64,000 nucleotides of DNA from Streptomyces sp. LUP30 (GTDB taxonomy: Bacteria; Actinomycetota; Actinomycetes; Streptomycetales; Streptomycetaceae): positions 62,528 to 126,527 of the forward strand of contig NZ_MJAJ01000005.1 of assembly GCF_001746365.1 (NCBI RefSeq), read 5' to 3'. The position numbers and the translations under genes were made by a program. The first letter of the stretch is position 1. Every line of letters starts with the position of its first letter. Shown in pieces: positions 44,279 to 53,616 of this stretch. The notes under the pieces were generated by a model. It worked only from the letters and a program-made list of their open reading frames with translations. It was not told where the DNA came from and did no database searches.

Positions 44279-45199
44279 GTGATCGAAGTCAGCGAACTCA
44301 CCAAGCGGTACGGCGGCAGGACGGCCGTCGACCTACTCTCCTTCACCGTGCGACCGGGCCGGGTCACCGGGTTCCTCGGACCCAACGGAGCGGGCAAGTC
44401 CACCACTTTGCGGATGATCCTGGGACTGGACGAGCCCACCGCGGGCGCCGCCACCGTCAGCGGCGTGCCCTTCCGGCATCACGCGCGCGGGCTGCGGCAT
44501 GTCGGCGCCCTTCTCGACGCGGGGCAGATCCACGGTGGACGCAGCGCCGAGGCCCATCTGCACGCGCTGGCCCGGGGCAACAACATCTCGCGGCGCCGGG
44601 TGGGCGAGGTGCTGCGGGAGGTGGGGCTGTCCGCGGCGGCCGGCCGCCGCGTCGGCGGGTTCTCCCTCGGCATGAAGCAGCGGCTGGGCATCGCCGCCGC
44701 GCTCCTCGGCGACCCGCCCGTGCTCATGTTCGACGAGCCGGTCAACGGCATGGACCCCGAGGGCGTGCTCTGGGCACGCCGGCTCTTCCGGCGCCTGGCC
44801 GCCGAGGGACGCACGGTGTTCCTCTCCAGTCACCTGATGTCGGAGATGGAGAACACCGCCGACGACTTGGTCGTCATCGGCCGGGGCCGCCTCGTCGCCG
44901 CCGAGCCGCTCGCGGACTTCGCGGCCCGGGGCACCCGTCGCAGCGTCGTGGTCGGCACACCCCTGGCCGCGGATCTGGCGGCCCTGCTGACGGCGGCAGG
45001 CGCCTCGGTCCGGACGGACGGTCCGGCGGGCTCGGAGAAGCTCACCGTGACCGGACTTCCGGCGGACCGGATAGGAGCGATCGCCTTCGACAACCATGTC
45101 CGGCTCGAGGAACTCACGCCTCGTGCGGCCTCGTTGGAGGAAGCCTTCATGCAGCTCACCGCAGACAGCGTCGAATACACGACAGGACAGCCCCGATGA
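44279..45199 (+). CDS. ABC transporter ATP-binding protein
   Basis: This 306-aa ATPase is of the drug/peptide exporter (ABC-2/DrrA-like) type. It has Walker A GFLGPNGAGKSTTLRM, a Q-loop region at LLDAGQIHGG, signature FSLGMKQRLG, Walker B PVLMFDEPVNGMDPEG and an H-loop FLSSHLM. The C-terminal extension is typical of DrrA-like proteins. GTG 44279 begins IEVSELTKRYGG; GTG 44270 is an alternative. The stop overlaps the permease ATG (ATGA). The divergent two-component system probably regulates it. Confidence 0.9.
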   Translation: MIEVSELTKRYGGRTAVDLLSFTVRPGRVTGFLGPNGAGKSTTLRMILGLDEPTAGAATVSGVPFRHHARGLRHVGALLDAGQIHGGRSAEAHLHALARGNNISRRRVGEVLREVGLSAAAGRRVGGFSLGMKQRLGIAAALLGDPPVLMFDEPVNGMDPEGVLWARRLFRRLAAEGRTVFLSSHLMSEMENTADDLVVIGRGRLVAAEPLADFAARGTRRSVVVGTPLAADLAALLTAAGASVRTDGPAGSEKLTVTGLPADRIGAIAFDNHVRLEELTPRAASLEEAFMQLTADSVEYTTGQPR

Positions 45200-45993
45200 C
45201 CGCCCTCGCCGCGCCGCCCGCACGCTTCCGCGACCTGCTCGCCGCCGAGTGGATCAAGGCACGGTCGCTGCGCTCCACCCCCTGGACGATCGCACTCACC
45301 GCCCTGTTCGTCGTGGGGTCCGCCGCCGTCTCCACGCTGGCGGACGACGGCGCGGGCTCCGGCCCCGCCGGTTTCCGGCCCTTCGACGCCTACCCCGCGG
45401 CCGGCTACTGGACGCTGATGCTCGTCGCCGGAAGCATGGGCGCGCTCACCGTCGTGAGCGAGTACGGCAGCGGTCTGATCCGGACCACCACCGTGGCCGT
45501 TCCGGCCCGCGGCTCGGTCGTGCTGGCCAAGGCGGCCGTCACCGCGGCGCTGTGGACCGTGGTCGGCACGGCCCTCTCCGTCAGTTCCTTCTTCGTCTCC
45601 CAGGCCGTCCTGGACGGGCGTGGCGGCGGCGTTCCGATCACCCATCCCGGGGTGTTCCGGGCGCTGACGGCGTCCGCGCTGCTGGCTCCGGTCTGCGCCC
45701 TGGTCGGTCTGGGCGTGGGCGTTCTGCTGCGGCACGCCGCCGGGACCATGGTCACCAGCGTCTTCGTCCTGCTGATGCTGCCCACCATGTTCTCGGAGAG
45801 CGACCGATGGTCGGCGGACGTCAGACACGCACTGGTGGCGGCCGCCTGGAATCGCCTGGTGCAGCCCTGGGACCCGGGTTCGGGATCCCTGGCCTACACC
45901 GCCACGGTCCCCGGCTCCTGGACCGTGTACGCGCTCTGGCCGCTGATCATGGTGGCGGTCGCCGTGTTCGTCGTGCGGCGCCGTGACGTGTGA
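45196..45993 (+). CDS. ABC-2 type transporter permease
   Basis: This 265-aa membrane protein has about six helices, opening with the family pattern LLAAEWIKARSLRSTPWTIALTALFVVGS. It contains VVSEYGSGLIRTTTVAVPARGSVVLAKA, the signature loop of ABC-2 permeases in Streptomyces drug exporters and bacitracin-type pumps. It ends VAVFVVRRRDV. Translationally coupled to the ATPase. Substrate unknown; self-protection or envelope-stress export is the usual role of such TCS-linked pairs. Confidence 0.88.
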   Translation: MTALAAPPARFRDLLAAEWIKARSLRSTPWTIALTALFVVGSAAVSTLADDGAGSGPAGFRPFDAYPAAGYWTLMLVAGSMGALTVVSEYGSGLIRTTTVAVPARGSVVLAKAAVTAALWTVVGTALSVSSFFVSQAVLDGRGGGVPITHPGVFRALTASALLAPVCALVGLGVGVLLRHAAGTMVTSVFVLLMLPTMFSESDRWSADVRHALVAAAWNRLVQPWDPGSGSLAYTATVPGSWTVYALWPLIMVAVAVFVVRRRDV

Positions 45994-46045
45994 GAACGGG
46001 TGGGCGGGGCGGGGCAGGTGAGCGCGCCTTCCGGTCCGGGCGGGT

Positions 46046-48115
46046 TCACCGTCGGGTGAGCGGGAGGCCGAGGACGCCGCGGTCGTGGCCGACGATCAGG
46101 CAGGGGCCCACGGCGGCCAGACAGGTGAGCGCCACGTCGAGGGCGATGTGCCGCAGCGTGCCGGTCTCCGGTTCCCATACCCGCAGGCGGCTCCCTGCTC
46201 TGCTGCCGACGACCAGGACGGTGCGCCCGCCGTGCAGAGCGACGGCGGTCATGACCGGAAGGCCGGCGGTGCCTGTCGCCGCGGGAAGGCCGTCACCGAC
46301 CGGGAGACCGGTCGCGGGGTCCCACAGCATGACGCCGCCGCGGTCGTCCCCGGTGGCCAGCAGGGTCCGGGCGGGTCCGGGCACCGCCGCCACGGCTGCT
46401 ACCCGGTGGCCGGCGTCTTCGAGGGCACCTCGGCTCAGCTGTACGGCGATGCCGCTGTCCCACGGGTCGTCGACGGCCGGGTCCCAGACCTCGACACCGC
46501 CTTGGCCGTCCGAGGCCGCGATCACCGTACGGCCGGCCGCGACCGGGACGGCGGCGAGCGATCGGATCGGACGACCATAGGGGTTGAGGCGCCCGACCGG
46601 CTCAGCGGTGCCGGGATCCCGTGACCTGACCGCGCCTCGACGGGTGGCGGTGACCAGCAGGGTCCGGCCGTCGGGGAGGGTCGCGGCGCACATCCCGGTC
46701 ACCGCGTCGGGCCGGTGGCCGGCCGGTTCGCGACCCGGCCGGCCGAACTCCGGCTGCGCGGTGAGCAGTCGTGCGTCGGCCGGATCCCACAGGGCGATCG
46801 TCCCGCAGTCGCCTCCGCTCGCCAGAACGACCACGCCCTCGGGCCGGGGCAGGGCCGTCAGCGAGGTGACGCGGTCGGGATGTCCTGCCAGCGGGGCGTG
46901 GACGAGCCGGCCGTCGACCGGGTTCCACAGGAACACCACTCCCTTGTCCCCACCGCCGGCCACGAAAGCCGGACGACCGGGACGGGACACGACCGTCAAC
47001 GACTCCACGCTCCCGATCGGATCGGGCCCGGAGTCCGCGAACACCGTTATGGGACCCCACAGCGTTCCGTCGGCCGCGAGCAGGGCGTTTCCGTCCTGGC
47101 GGAGCCGGGTCACCGCTTCGCCAGGCCGGCCGGCCGGGGCCGGCTTCGGTTCCGCCCCCGGCCCCTCCTCGGCCGTCCACGCCGGTGTGTGACGGCTCCT
47201 GGGCTGTGCACCCGCCGGGTTCTCCGCCAGGCCGTCGGCGATCGTCCAGGTCTGCTCGCAGTTCCAGCAGCGGAAGTTCCCGGTGAGCAACATCAGTTGG
47301 CGCGCCCGCTTGCTTGCGGCCGGCCGCGGAGTGCCCGCGACCGCGACCAGGCCGGCGGCCAGGCACAGGACGGCCCACCCCTGCGCCGCGTGGGGCACCC
47401 CCGCGGCCGCGACATCGCGTGCCACCCGGAGGTAGGGCTCCCATCCCGCCCCGAGCGTCTCCTCCGGCGGCTCCTGCTCCAATGCCTTGGCGACCGCGCC
47501 CCAGGGCCCCGCTCCCCGAACGCTCCGAGCGGGATCAGGCAGCTCCGGAACCGCGAAGGGCGGGCTCGTCAGGTCCACGAAGAACTTCAGGATCTCGGTG
47601 TCGGCGTCGCACTCGCGGCACATCAGCTGCAGCCCGGGTTCCTGGGGCGCGAGAGGCCACAGGGCCGCGGCGGTGTGGTGACCGGCGAAGGCGAGACAGC
47701 TCAGCGCGAGAAGGGCGGCGACTTCCGCGGGAACGCCGGCGAGAAGACTGCGTACGGCCGCCCGCTCGGCGAGCCGGAGGGCGGCGCCGAACCCCGCCTC
47801 GAGATCCGCGGGGACGGGATGTCTGTCCTCCGCGGTCACGATGAATCCCAGGTCGATCCAGAAATCCACGGACCGGTCCGGGGGCAACTCCGCCGCCGCC
47901 TCGATGAGATGGGGCAGGGCCGCATAGGCTCCGTCGTAGACGGTTCCGTCGTCCAGCAGGCCTTCGGCCAGGTTCGCCCAGCTCTTGCGCCAGGCATCGC
48001 CGCTCCCCGTGGCGACCGCGGAGGCCATCTCCGCCAGCAGCGCCGTCACCTCGTCGACCGTCACACCGTCGAGGTCACGCCAACGGGTGCTGTGCAGGGG
48101 CAGCTTCGCAGTCAT
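46046..48115 (-). CDS. WD40-repeat protein with helical N-terminal domain
   Basis: This 689-aa protein has two parts. Residues 1-310 are Ala/Leu-rich and helical (HEAT-like in appearance), with a Cys pair MCREC and a CWNC pair that could bind zinc. Residues about 370-689 are repeated beta-propeller blades of the form ...VVFLWNPVDGRLV, IALWDPADARLL, VEVWDPAVDDPW, VMLWDPATGLPVG and LRVWEPETGTL. WD40 propellers are protein-interaction platforms. It follows a 174-aa protein gene by 29 bp, so the two form an operon. No signal peptide or membrane segment. Function unknown. Confidence 0.82.
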   Translation of the reverse strand: MTAKLPLHSTRWRDLDGVTVDEVTALLAEMASAVATGSGDAWRKSWANLAEGLLDDGTVYDGAYAALPHLIEAAAELPPDRSVDFWIDLGFIVTAEDRHPVPADLEAGFGAALRLAERAAVRSLLAGVPAEVAALLALSCLAFAGHHTAAALWPLAPQEPGLQLMCRECDADTEILKFFVDLTSPPFAVPELPDPARSVRGAGPWGAVAKALEQEPPEETLGAGWEPYLRVARDVAAAGVPHAAQGWAVLCLAAGLVAVAGTPRPAASKRARQLMLLTGNFRCWNCEQTWTIADGLAENPAGAQPRSRHTPAWTAEEGPGAEPKPAPAGRPGEAVTRLRQDGNALLAADGTLWGPITVFADSGPDPIGSVESLTVVSRPGRPAFVAGGGDKGVVFLWNPVDGRLVHAPLAGHPDRVTSLTALPRPEGVVVLASGGDCGTIALWDPADARLLTAQPEFGRPGREPAGHRPDAVTGMCAATLPDGRTLLVTATRRGAVRSRDPGTAEPVGRLNPYGRPIRSLAAVPVAAGRTVIAASDGQGGVEVWDPAVDDPWDSGIAVQLSRGALEDAGHRVAAVAAVPGPARTLLATGDDRGGVMLWDPATGLPVGDGLPAATGTAGLPVMTAVALHGGRTVLVVGSRAGSRLRVWEPETGTLRHIALDVALTCLAAVGPCLIVGHDRGVLGLPLTRR

Positions 48116-48144
48116 GGAGCGATTCTCGCAGTCGGCGCCGACAG

Positions 48145-48669
48145 TCAGGGAGCGGGCTGCACTCCGGCGACCGTGCGCAGGCCGAGCGTCGTGTGCAGGA
48201 TCAGCCGGGGCAGCCTCTCGTCGGTGCGGTGCGGCTGGTCGAGGACGGCGCACAACCGAAGCACCAGGTCCTCATCGGGTTCGTCCAGCAGGATGCCGCT
48301 GATCATCCACTCCAGCATCACACCGTTCTCCTCGTCGATCGCGTACGCGGCTCGCGGGCTGACGCTGCGCCGGTGATCGGCCCCGGTCACCGCCGAGCCG
48401 ATCCACCACCCGCCGTCGACGGGCTCGAACGTCGCCTCGTAGAAGATCTGCCCCGTCGAGATCCTGCGCACGAAGGCCACCCGCCCGCCGACCATGATGT
48501 CCCATTTATCACTCATGTCCCGCGCTATGTGGCCCTGTTGGATGCGGGCCCACTGCGCGGGCGTCCAGGTGCGGGTGGGCAGCAGCGTCATGGGCACCGG
48601 GTCGGCGATGTGGACGACACGGGGGACGCGATCCCTGGGCGGCGGTTCCTCGGACTCGGGCGCGGACAT
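48145..48669 (-). CDS. Hypothetical protein, partner of WD40 gene
   Basis: This 174-aa protein matches no family that I recognise. It has an acidic-proline N-terminus (SAPESEEPPPRDRVPRV) and a compact alpha/beta middle (WTPAQWARIQQGHIARDMSDKWDIMVGGRVAFVRRI, TGQIFYEATFEPVDGGWWIG). It ends in a helix LVLRLCAVLDQPHRTDERLPRLIL. The ATG 48669 start is chosen over 48696 by the drop in basic residues. It is the first gene of a two-gene operon with the WD40 protein (29-bp gap), suggesting that the products interact. Confidence 0.65.
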   Translation of the reverse strand: MSAPESEEPPPRDRVPRVVHIADPVPMTLLPTRTWTPAQWARIQQGHIARDMSDKWDIMVGGRVAFVRRISTGQIFYEATFEPVDGGWWIGSAVTGADHRRSVSPRAAYAIDEENGVMLEWMISGILLDEPDEDLVLRLCAVLDQPHRTDERLPRLILHTTLGLRTVAGVQPAP

Positions 48670-48724
48670 GCGGGTCAGCGTACGAGTGCGCGACACCGCC
48701 CGGCCAGGGCGGCCGGGCGAGCTC

Positions 48725-49798
48725 TCAGCAGGCCGGAGGCCGTCCGGACCATGCGGCGTGCAGGAGCCGGCCGAGGCCTTCCGCGGTCACCGCGCGAGGG
48801 TTGGCGTAGGGGTCGGCCAGGGCGACCTCCACGATCCGGTCGATGTCGCCCTCCGCCATGCCCAGTTCCCGCAGGGAGCGCGGGGCGCCGAGGCGGCCGG
48901 CGAGCTCCCACAGACGGGCGGCCGGGTCGCCGGATGCGCCGAGGGCGCGGCCGAGCGCGGCCGCCGCCTCGGGCGCCGCGCGCTGGTTGTAGGCGAGGGC
49001 GTGCGGGAGGACCACGGTGTGGGTGGGGGCGTGCGGGAGGTCGAGGGCGCCCCCGAGGACGTGGCAGAGCTTGTGGTGCAGCGACATGGTGGTGGCCCCG
49101 AGGCAGGCGCCGCACAGCCAGGCGCCGTACTGGGCACGGGACCGGGCGTCGAGGTCGGCGCCGTCCGCGACGACGTCCGGGAGCGCGCCGGCCAGCGCCC
49201 GTACGCCTTCCTCGGCCATCAGGTCGACGATCGGCGAGGCGTCCGGCGCGTACAGTGCCTCGGCCGCGTGCGCGATCGCGTTCATGCCGCTGGTCGCGGA
49301 GACGGCCGCGGGCAGGCTCACGGTGAGCGCGGGGTCGTACAGCACCGACACCGGCAGGACGCGCGGATCCCGGCCCGTGCGCTTGACGCCGTTCTCCGTC
49401 AGACCCCAGACCGGCGTCATCTCGGACCCGGCGTATGTCGTCGGCACCGCGATGATCGGCAGTCCGTGCCGCAGGGCCACGATCTTCCCGAGGCCGATGG
49501 CCGAGCCGCCGCCGACGGCGAGACAGCCGTCCGCGTTCACCTCTTCCGCGCGTCTGCGGGCCTCGGCCGCGGACTCGGCGGGCACGTGCACGCGGGCGTG
49601 GGGGTGGACGGCCGCCACTCGGGCGCCGGCGAGGGCGGCGACGGACTCGGCCAGCTTCCGCTGCCCGGGCGAGCACAGCACCATGACCTTCTCCAGGCCG
49701 GCGCGGTCGATCTCTTCGGCGAGCCGGTCGAGCGCGCGGACCCCCATCACCACACGCATCGGCAGCGCCTGGTAACTGAAGGCCGACGGGGTGTTCAT
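48725..49798 (-). CDS. Maleylacetate reductase (iron-type alcohol dehydrogenase family)
   Basis: This 357-aa group III alcohol dehydrogenase reduces maleylacetate to 3-oxoadipate with NAD(P)H. It has the coenzyme region AVGGGSAIGLGKIVALRHGLPIIAVPTTYAGSEMTPVWGLTE (read in order), the reductase-type SATSGMNAIAHAAEALY and metal-ligand-like SLHHKLCHVLGG with LPHAPTHTVVLPHALAYN. Its ATG overlaps the stop of the dioxygenase gene (ATGA), making it the second gene of a hydroxyquinol pathway operon. The C-terminal WSGRPPAC is unremarkable. Confidence 0.9.
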   Translation of the reverse strand: MNTPSAFSYQALPMRVVMGVRALDRLAEEIDRAGLEKVMVLCSPGQRKLAESVAALAGARVAAVHPHARVHVPAESAAEARRRAEEVNADGCLAVGGGSAIGLGKIVALRHGLPIIAVPTTYAGSEMTPVWGLTENGVKRTGRDPRVLPVSVLYDPALTVSLPAAVSATSGMNAIAHAAEALYAPDASPIVDLMAEEGVRALAGALPDVVADGADLDARSRAQYGAWLCGACLGATTMSLHHKLCHVLGGALDLPHAPTHTVVLPHALAYNQRAAPEAAAALGRALGASGDPAARLWELAGRLGAPRSLRELGMAEGDIDRIVEVALADPYANPRAVTAEGLGRLLHAAWSGRPPAC

Positions 49799-50691
49799 CG
49801 GGCGTCCTCGTGCGTCCGGGGCCCGGTCTGCTCGGGCTCGACGACGATGTCGAACTCGGCCATGCGGAAAGGGGCGGTGACCCGGTAGGCGCGGGCCTTC
49901 TCCACGTCGTCGACCTGCGCGAAGTCCACGACGAGGCTCTCCTTGACGGCGAAGACGGCGTCCGAGTCCTGGTAGGGGCTGCCGGCGACGAAGAGGTGCG
50001 TCGTGAGCGGTCGGTGGCCGTCGGCCTCGACGACGAAGTGGATGTGGGCGGGGCGGTACGGGTGCCGCCCGGTCGCGGCGAGCAGCCGTCCCACCGGACC
50101 GTCGGTCGGAATGGGGTAGTGGCTGGGCACGACGGTCCGGAACCACAGGCGGCCCTCGTCGTCGGTCCGGAAGAGGCCGCGTCCGTTGCCCCGGGGCTGG
50201 ACGTCGGGCTGCTGCACGTCGTAGAAGCCGTCCTCGGTGCACTGCCACACGTCGACGCTCGCCGCGGCCAGCGGGCCGCCGTCCGCCGACGTGACGCGGA
50301 GCGACACGACGCACGGCGTTCCGGTGCCCATGAGATCGACGCTGTCGCCGGCTGCGCGCTGCGGGGACTCCACGACGTGGAACGGGCCCAGGACCGTGCT
50401 CTCGGTGCCGCCGCCCTGCTCGTTGACCGTCTCGACCAGCATGGAGACGCCCAGCACGTCGGAGAGCAGGATGAACTCCTGGCGGGTGGCGTCGCACGTC
50501 TGCCCGACGGCGGTCAGGTAGTCCACGGCGTGCTCCCACTCCTGCATGGTGGGACGCACCTCACGGACGTAGTCGTGCAGGTGACGCACGAGCCCTTGGA
50601 GCAGGTCACGCAACCGGGGGTCCGGGGTGTCGCGGAAGCTGTCGACGACCGCGGCGGTGATGGCCTTCGCGGCTTCGTCGGTGCCGGGCAT
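49795..50691 (-). CDS. Hydroxyquinol 1,2-dioxygenase (intradiol)
   Basis: This 298-aa non-heme Fe(III) intradiol dioxygenase cleaves 1,2,4-trihydroxybenzene to maleylacetate. The N-terminal dimerisation helices (RDLLQGLVRHLHDYVREVRPTMQEWEHAVDYLTAVGQ) and LGPFHVVESP precede the iron ligands: Tyr in EDGFYDVQQPDV, Tyr in PSHYPIPTDGPVG and His in RPAHIHFVVEADGH. This subgroup, with catechol and chlorocatechol dioxygenases, is best matched to hydroxyquinol because a maleylacetate reductase follows. No monooxygenase producing hydroxyquinol is encoded nearby. Confidence 0.9.
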   Translation of the reverse strand: MPGTDEAAKAITAAVVDSFRDTPDPRLRDLLQGLVRHLHDYVREVRPTMQEWEHAVDYLTAVGQTCDATRQEFILLSDVLGVSMLVETVNEQGGGTESTVLGPFHVVESPQRAAGDSVDLMGTGTPCVVSLRVTSADGGPLAAASVDVWQCTEDGFYDVQQPDVQPRGNGRGLFRTDDEGRLWFRTVVPSHYPIPTDGPVGRLLAATGRHPYRPAHIHFVVEADGHRPLTTHLFVAGSPYQDSDAVFAVKESLVVDFAQVDDVEKARAYRVTAPFRMAEFDIVVEPEQTGPRTHEDAR

Positions 50692-51028
50692 GACGTACCT
50701 CCAGTGGGGACGGGCGTTCTCCGGCCGGAGCGGTGCGGCGGCCCGAGGGTCGTCCGCGTCCGACCGGCTGAGGCAACACTACGAAGGTACGGCCGGACGC
50801 GGCAGGGCGGAGCGCGAGCGGCAGCCGGATCACGCGACGAGATCCCTCACCGACCTGCGTCCTGGCCCTGCTTGCCCTGCGGATGCAGCAGTCGGACGGG
50901 CACTGGTTTCGCCGTCACCGGACCACGATCCGGTGCGCCCCGCGTTCGAGACGGGGCACATCCCCATCCCGGCCTGCCTGACTCCCCGCCCCGCCCCGCC
51001 CCCGCACGGACCCCGTCCTGCGAGCCCC

Positions 51029-51790
51029 TCAGAGCCCGTCGGCGTCGGTCAGCGCCTCGGGCTCGTCGGCCTCCGTCTCGGCGAGCCTGGTCGGCCGTCT
51101 CACGACGAGGCTCTGGACCTCGTACGACATCTCCTTGACGTGGGGCGCCGGCGGTGGATGGTAACGGCCCGCGGAGACCGACAGGTTGACAATGAGGTAG
51201 GCGTGCCAGGAACGTCCGACCCCCTGCCGGTCGGCGAACACCCGGCTTCCGTTCACCCACCAGACCACGGACCTTGAGCCGAACTGGACGCGCAGATCGA
51301 CCCATCCGCCCGGACGGACGGCGGGGTCGCGGTAGTAGGAGTTCCCGCCGCGGACGTGGTTGGTCAGCTCCAGCAGGTCGGGGTTGTCGGGGTGGTACTC
51401 GAAGACGTCGATCTCCTGACCGCCGTCCCTCCAGGTCCAGATGGCCGGCCAGGCTCCGGCCTCGTGGGGCAGTCTCACCCGCGCCTCGAGCACGTCTCCC
51501 GTACGGACGGTGAAGTCCTCCTCGCTCCCTTCCGTGGTGAGCAGCCCCGTGTCCCACCGGCCGTCCTTGCGCAGGGTGGCGCGGAAGGTGCCCGAGCGGC
51601 TGTAGGCGGGGTCCGCCGTCAGGTGGTCCAGTTTGTTGTCGCCGGGGTTGACGGGTCCGCCGTTGGGATACGCCCACGACCGCCCCGCCACCCATTGACG
51701 GGTGGACGCGAAGTCCGCTGTGAAGACGACCTCGGGACCGGATCCGATCCCCTCTGCCGACGGTGTTCCGTCGAATGCAGCATTCTCCAT
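51029..51790 (-). CDS. GH16-family beta-glucanase-like protein without signal peptide
   Basis: This 253-aa glycoside hydrolase is of family 16, with the catalytic signature GGQEIDVFEYHPDN (EIDxxE, nucleophile and acid/base Glu). Supporting pieces are EARVRLPHEAGAWPAIWTW and the closing strands WHAYLIVNLSVSAG. Family members hydrolyse beta-1,3/1,4-glucans or related polymers. ATG 51790 starts at MENAAFDG; no Sec or Tat signal precedes it in either plausible start (51790 or 51823), odd for a polysaccharidase. The tail (ETEADEPEALTDADGL) is acidic. Confidence 0.8.
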   Translation of the reverse strand: MENAAFDGTPSAEGIGSGPEVVFTADFASTRQWVAGRSWAYPNGGPVNPGDNKLDHLTADPAYSRSGTFRATLRKDGRWDTGLLTTEGSEEDFTVRTGDVLEARVRLPHEAGAWPAIWTWRDGGQEIDVFEYHPDNPDLLELTNHVRGGNSYYRDPAVRPGGWVDLRVQFGSRSVVWWVNGSRVFADRQGVGRSWHAYLIVNLSVSAGRYHPPPAPHVKEMSYEVQSLVVRRPTRLAETEADEPEALTDADGL

Positions 51791-51881
51791 GCGCGGATGC
51801 TGCTCCGCATATGACCTCGGCATGCAGATGCCGGGAAAACCGCGGAAAGGACAACTCGGACGAGTGAATCCGGGGCTGCCG

Positions 51882-53525
51882 TCACCGGGCGTACCGGGGG
51901 CTCCACTGGGCCGCTTCCACTGCCGCGCGCAGCTGCTCCTGCGTGGCCTTCGGGGCGACGCCGTCCTCCACCGCCGCCATCGCGGCGGCCAGTGCGATCT
52001 CCCGGGCGGCGTCCCGCATCTCTCCCAGCGGCGGCAGCAGCGGTGCGGGGGCGCCGCCGCCGTCCGGGGCGGACCGGGCGGCGCAGTCACCGACCGCGCG
52101 GGCGGCGGCCACCATCATCCGGTCCGTCACCCGGGTGGCCCGGGACGCCGTGACCGCCAGGCCGATGGCCGGGAACACGTACACGTTGTTCGCCTGTGCG
52201 ACCGGCGTCTCACGGCCGTCGACCGTCACCGGCGGGAACGGCGAGCCGGTGGCGATCAGCGCCCTGCCGTCCGTCCAGCGCACCAGGTCGGCGGGGTCGG
52301 CCTCGGAGTGGGAGGTCGGGTTGGACAGCGGGAAGATCACCGGACGGTCGCAGGAGGCCGCCATCCGCCGCACGATCTCCTCCGTGAAGGCGCCGTGCGC
52401 GGTGGACAGCCCGATCAGCACGGTCGGTTCGGTCCGGTCCACCACCTCGGCCAGACCGTACGACTCCTGTTCGTCGTCGCGGGCGTAGACCCGCTGCTCG
52501 TCGGTCAGCCCGTCCCGGGCGCCGGTCAGCAGCCCGTCGACGTCCACGAACCAGAAGCGGGAGGCGGCCTCCTCCTCGGGAACGCCGTCGTCGACCATGG
52601 CGATGCGGATCATGTCGGCCACACCGACGGCGGCGGAGCCCGCGCCCAGGATGACGATCCGCTGGTCGGCGAGCCGGGTCCCCGCCACCCGTGTCGCCGT
52701 GGTGAGCGCGCCGAGGGCGACGGCGGCGGTGCCCTGGATGTCGTCGTTGAAGGTCAGCAGCCGGTCCTGGTAGCGGCCGAGGATGCGCCGGGCGTGCGCC
52801 GTCGCGAAGTCCTCCCACTGCAGCAGCGTCCCCGGCAGTTCGGCCTCCACGGCCGCCACCAGGGCCTCCACCAGCTCGTCGTACTGGGCGCCGGTCACGC
52901 GGCGCTCGCGGCGACCCAGGTAGTGCGGGTTGTTCAGCAGCTCCTCGTTGTCCGTCCCGGCGTCCAGCAGGATCGGCAGCGTACGGGCGGGATGGATGCC
53001 GCCGATCGCCGTGTACAGGCTGAGCTTGCCGATCGGGATGCCCATTCCGCCCACCCCCTGGTCGCCCAGACCGAGGATGCGCTGGCCGTCGGTGACGACG
53101 ATGACGGCCACGTCGTCGTGCGGGCGGTTGCGCAGGAGGTCACGGAAGCGGTGGCGGTCCTCGTACGACAGGAAGAGCCCGCGGGGGCGGCGGTAGATCT
53201 CGCTGAAGCGCCGGCACGCCTCGCCGACCGTCGGGGTGTAGACGACCGGCAGCATCTCCTCCAGGTGGCGCGTGACCAGCCGATGGAACAACACCTCGTT
53301 GGTGTCCTGGAGCTGGCGCAGGTAGATGTGCCGGTTCAGTGGCTTGTCGTAGCCGAGAAACGCCGCGTACGCGCGATCGGCCTGGTCGTCGAGAGTCTCC
53401 ATGGCGGGCGGCAGCAGCCCGTCGAGGCCGAACTCGGCCCGCTCCGTCGCGCTGAACGCGGTCCCCTTGTTGCGCAGAGGGTCGTACAGGACGGCGGCGC
53501 CTCGGCCGGAATCGTTCACTGTCAT
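51882..53525 (-). CDS. NAD-dependent malic enzyme
   Basis: This 547-aa malic enzyme of the large SfcA/MaeA class decarboxylates malate to pyruvate. It has YTPTVGEACRRFSEIYRRPRGLFLSYEDR (split by length), VVTDGQRILGLGDQGVGGMGIPIGKL, LTFNDDIQGTAAVALGAL and the nucleotide fold IVILGAGSAAVGVADM. FPLSNPTSHSEADP, NNVYVFPAIG and a C-terminal helical region follow. ATG 53525 is chosen because MTVNDSGRGAAVLYDPLRNKG matches the family start; 17 extra residues upstream are unlikely. The cofactor is inferred from class, not tested by sequence. Confidence 0.93.
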   Translation of the reverse strand: MTVNDSGRGAAVLYDPLRNKGTAFSATERAEFGLDGLLPPAMETLDDQADRAYAAFLGYDKPLNRHIYLRQLQDTNEVLFHRLVTRHLEEMLPVVYTPTVGEACRRFSEIYRRPRGLFLSYEDRHRFRDLLRNRPHDDVAVIVVTDGQRILGLGDQGVGGMGIPIGKLSLYTAIGGIHPARTLPILLDAGTDNEELLNNPHYLGRRERRVTGAQYDELVEALVAAVEAELPGTLLQWEDFATAHARRILGRYQDRLLTFNDDIQGTAAVALGALTTATRVAGTRLADQRIVILGAGSAAVGVADMIRIAMVDDGVPEEEAASRFWFVDVDGLLTGARDGLTDEQRVYARDDEQESYGLAEVVDRTEPTVLIGLSTAHGAFTEEIVRRMAASCDRPVIFPLSNPTSHSEADPADLVRWTDGRALIATGSPFPPVTVDGRETPVAQANNVYVFPAIGLAVTASRATRVTDRMMVAAARAVGDCAARSAPDGGGAPAPLLPPLGEMRDAAREIALAAAMAAVEDGVAPKATQEQLRAAVEAAQWSPRYAR

Positions 53526-53616
53526 GCCTTCCCGCCTGCCCCGCATGTCCTGTCCCGCACGCCAAGCCACGGACAAGGCGTCGGCAAGGAACGGTCACCG
53601 GGCGGCGGGTGAGGAG

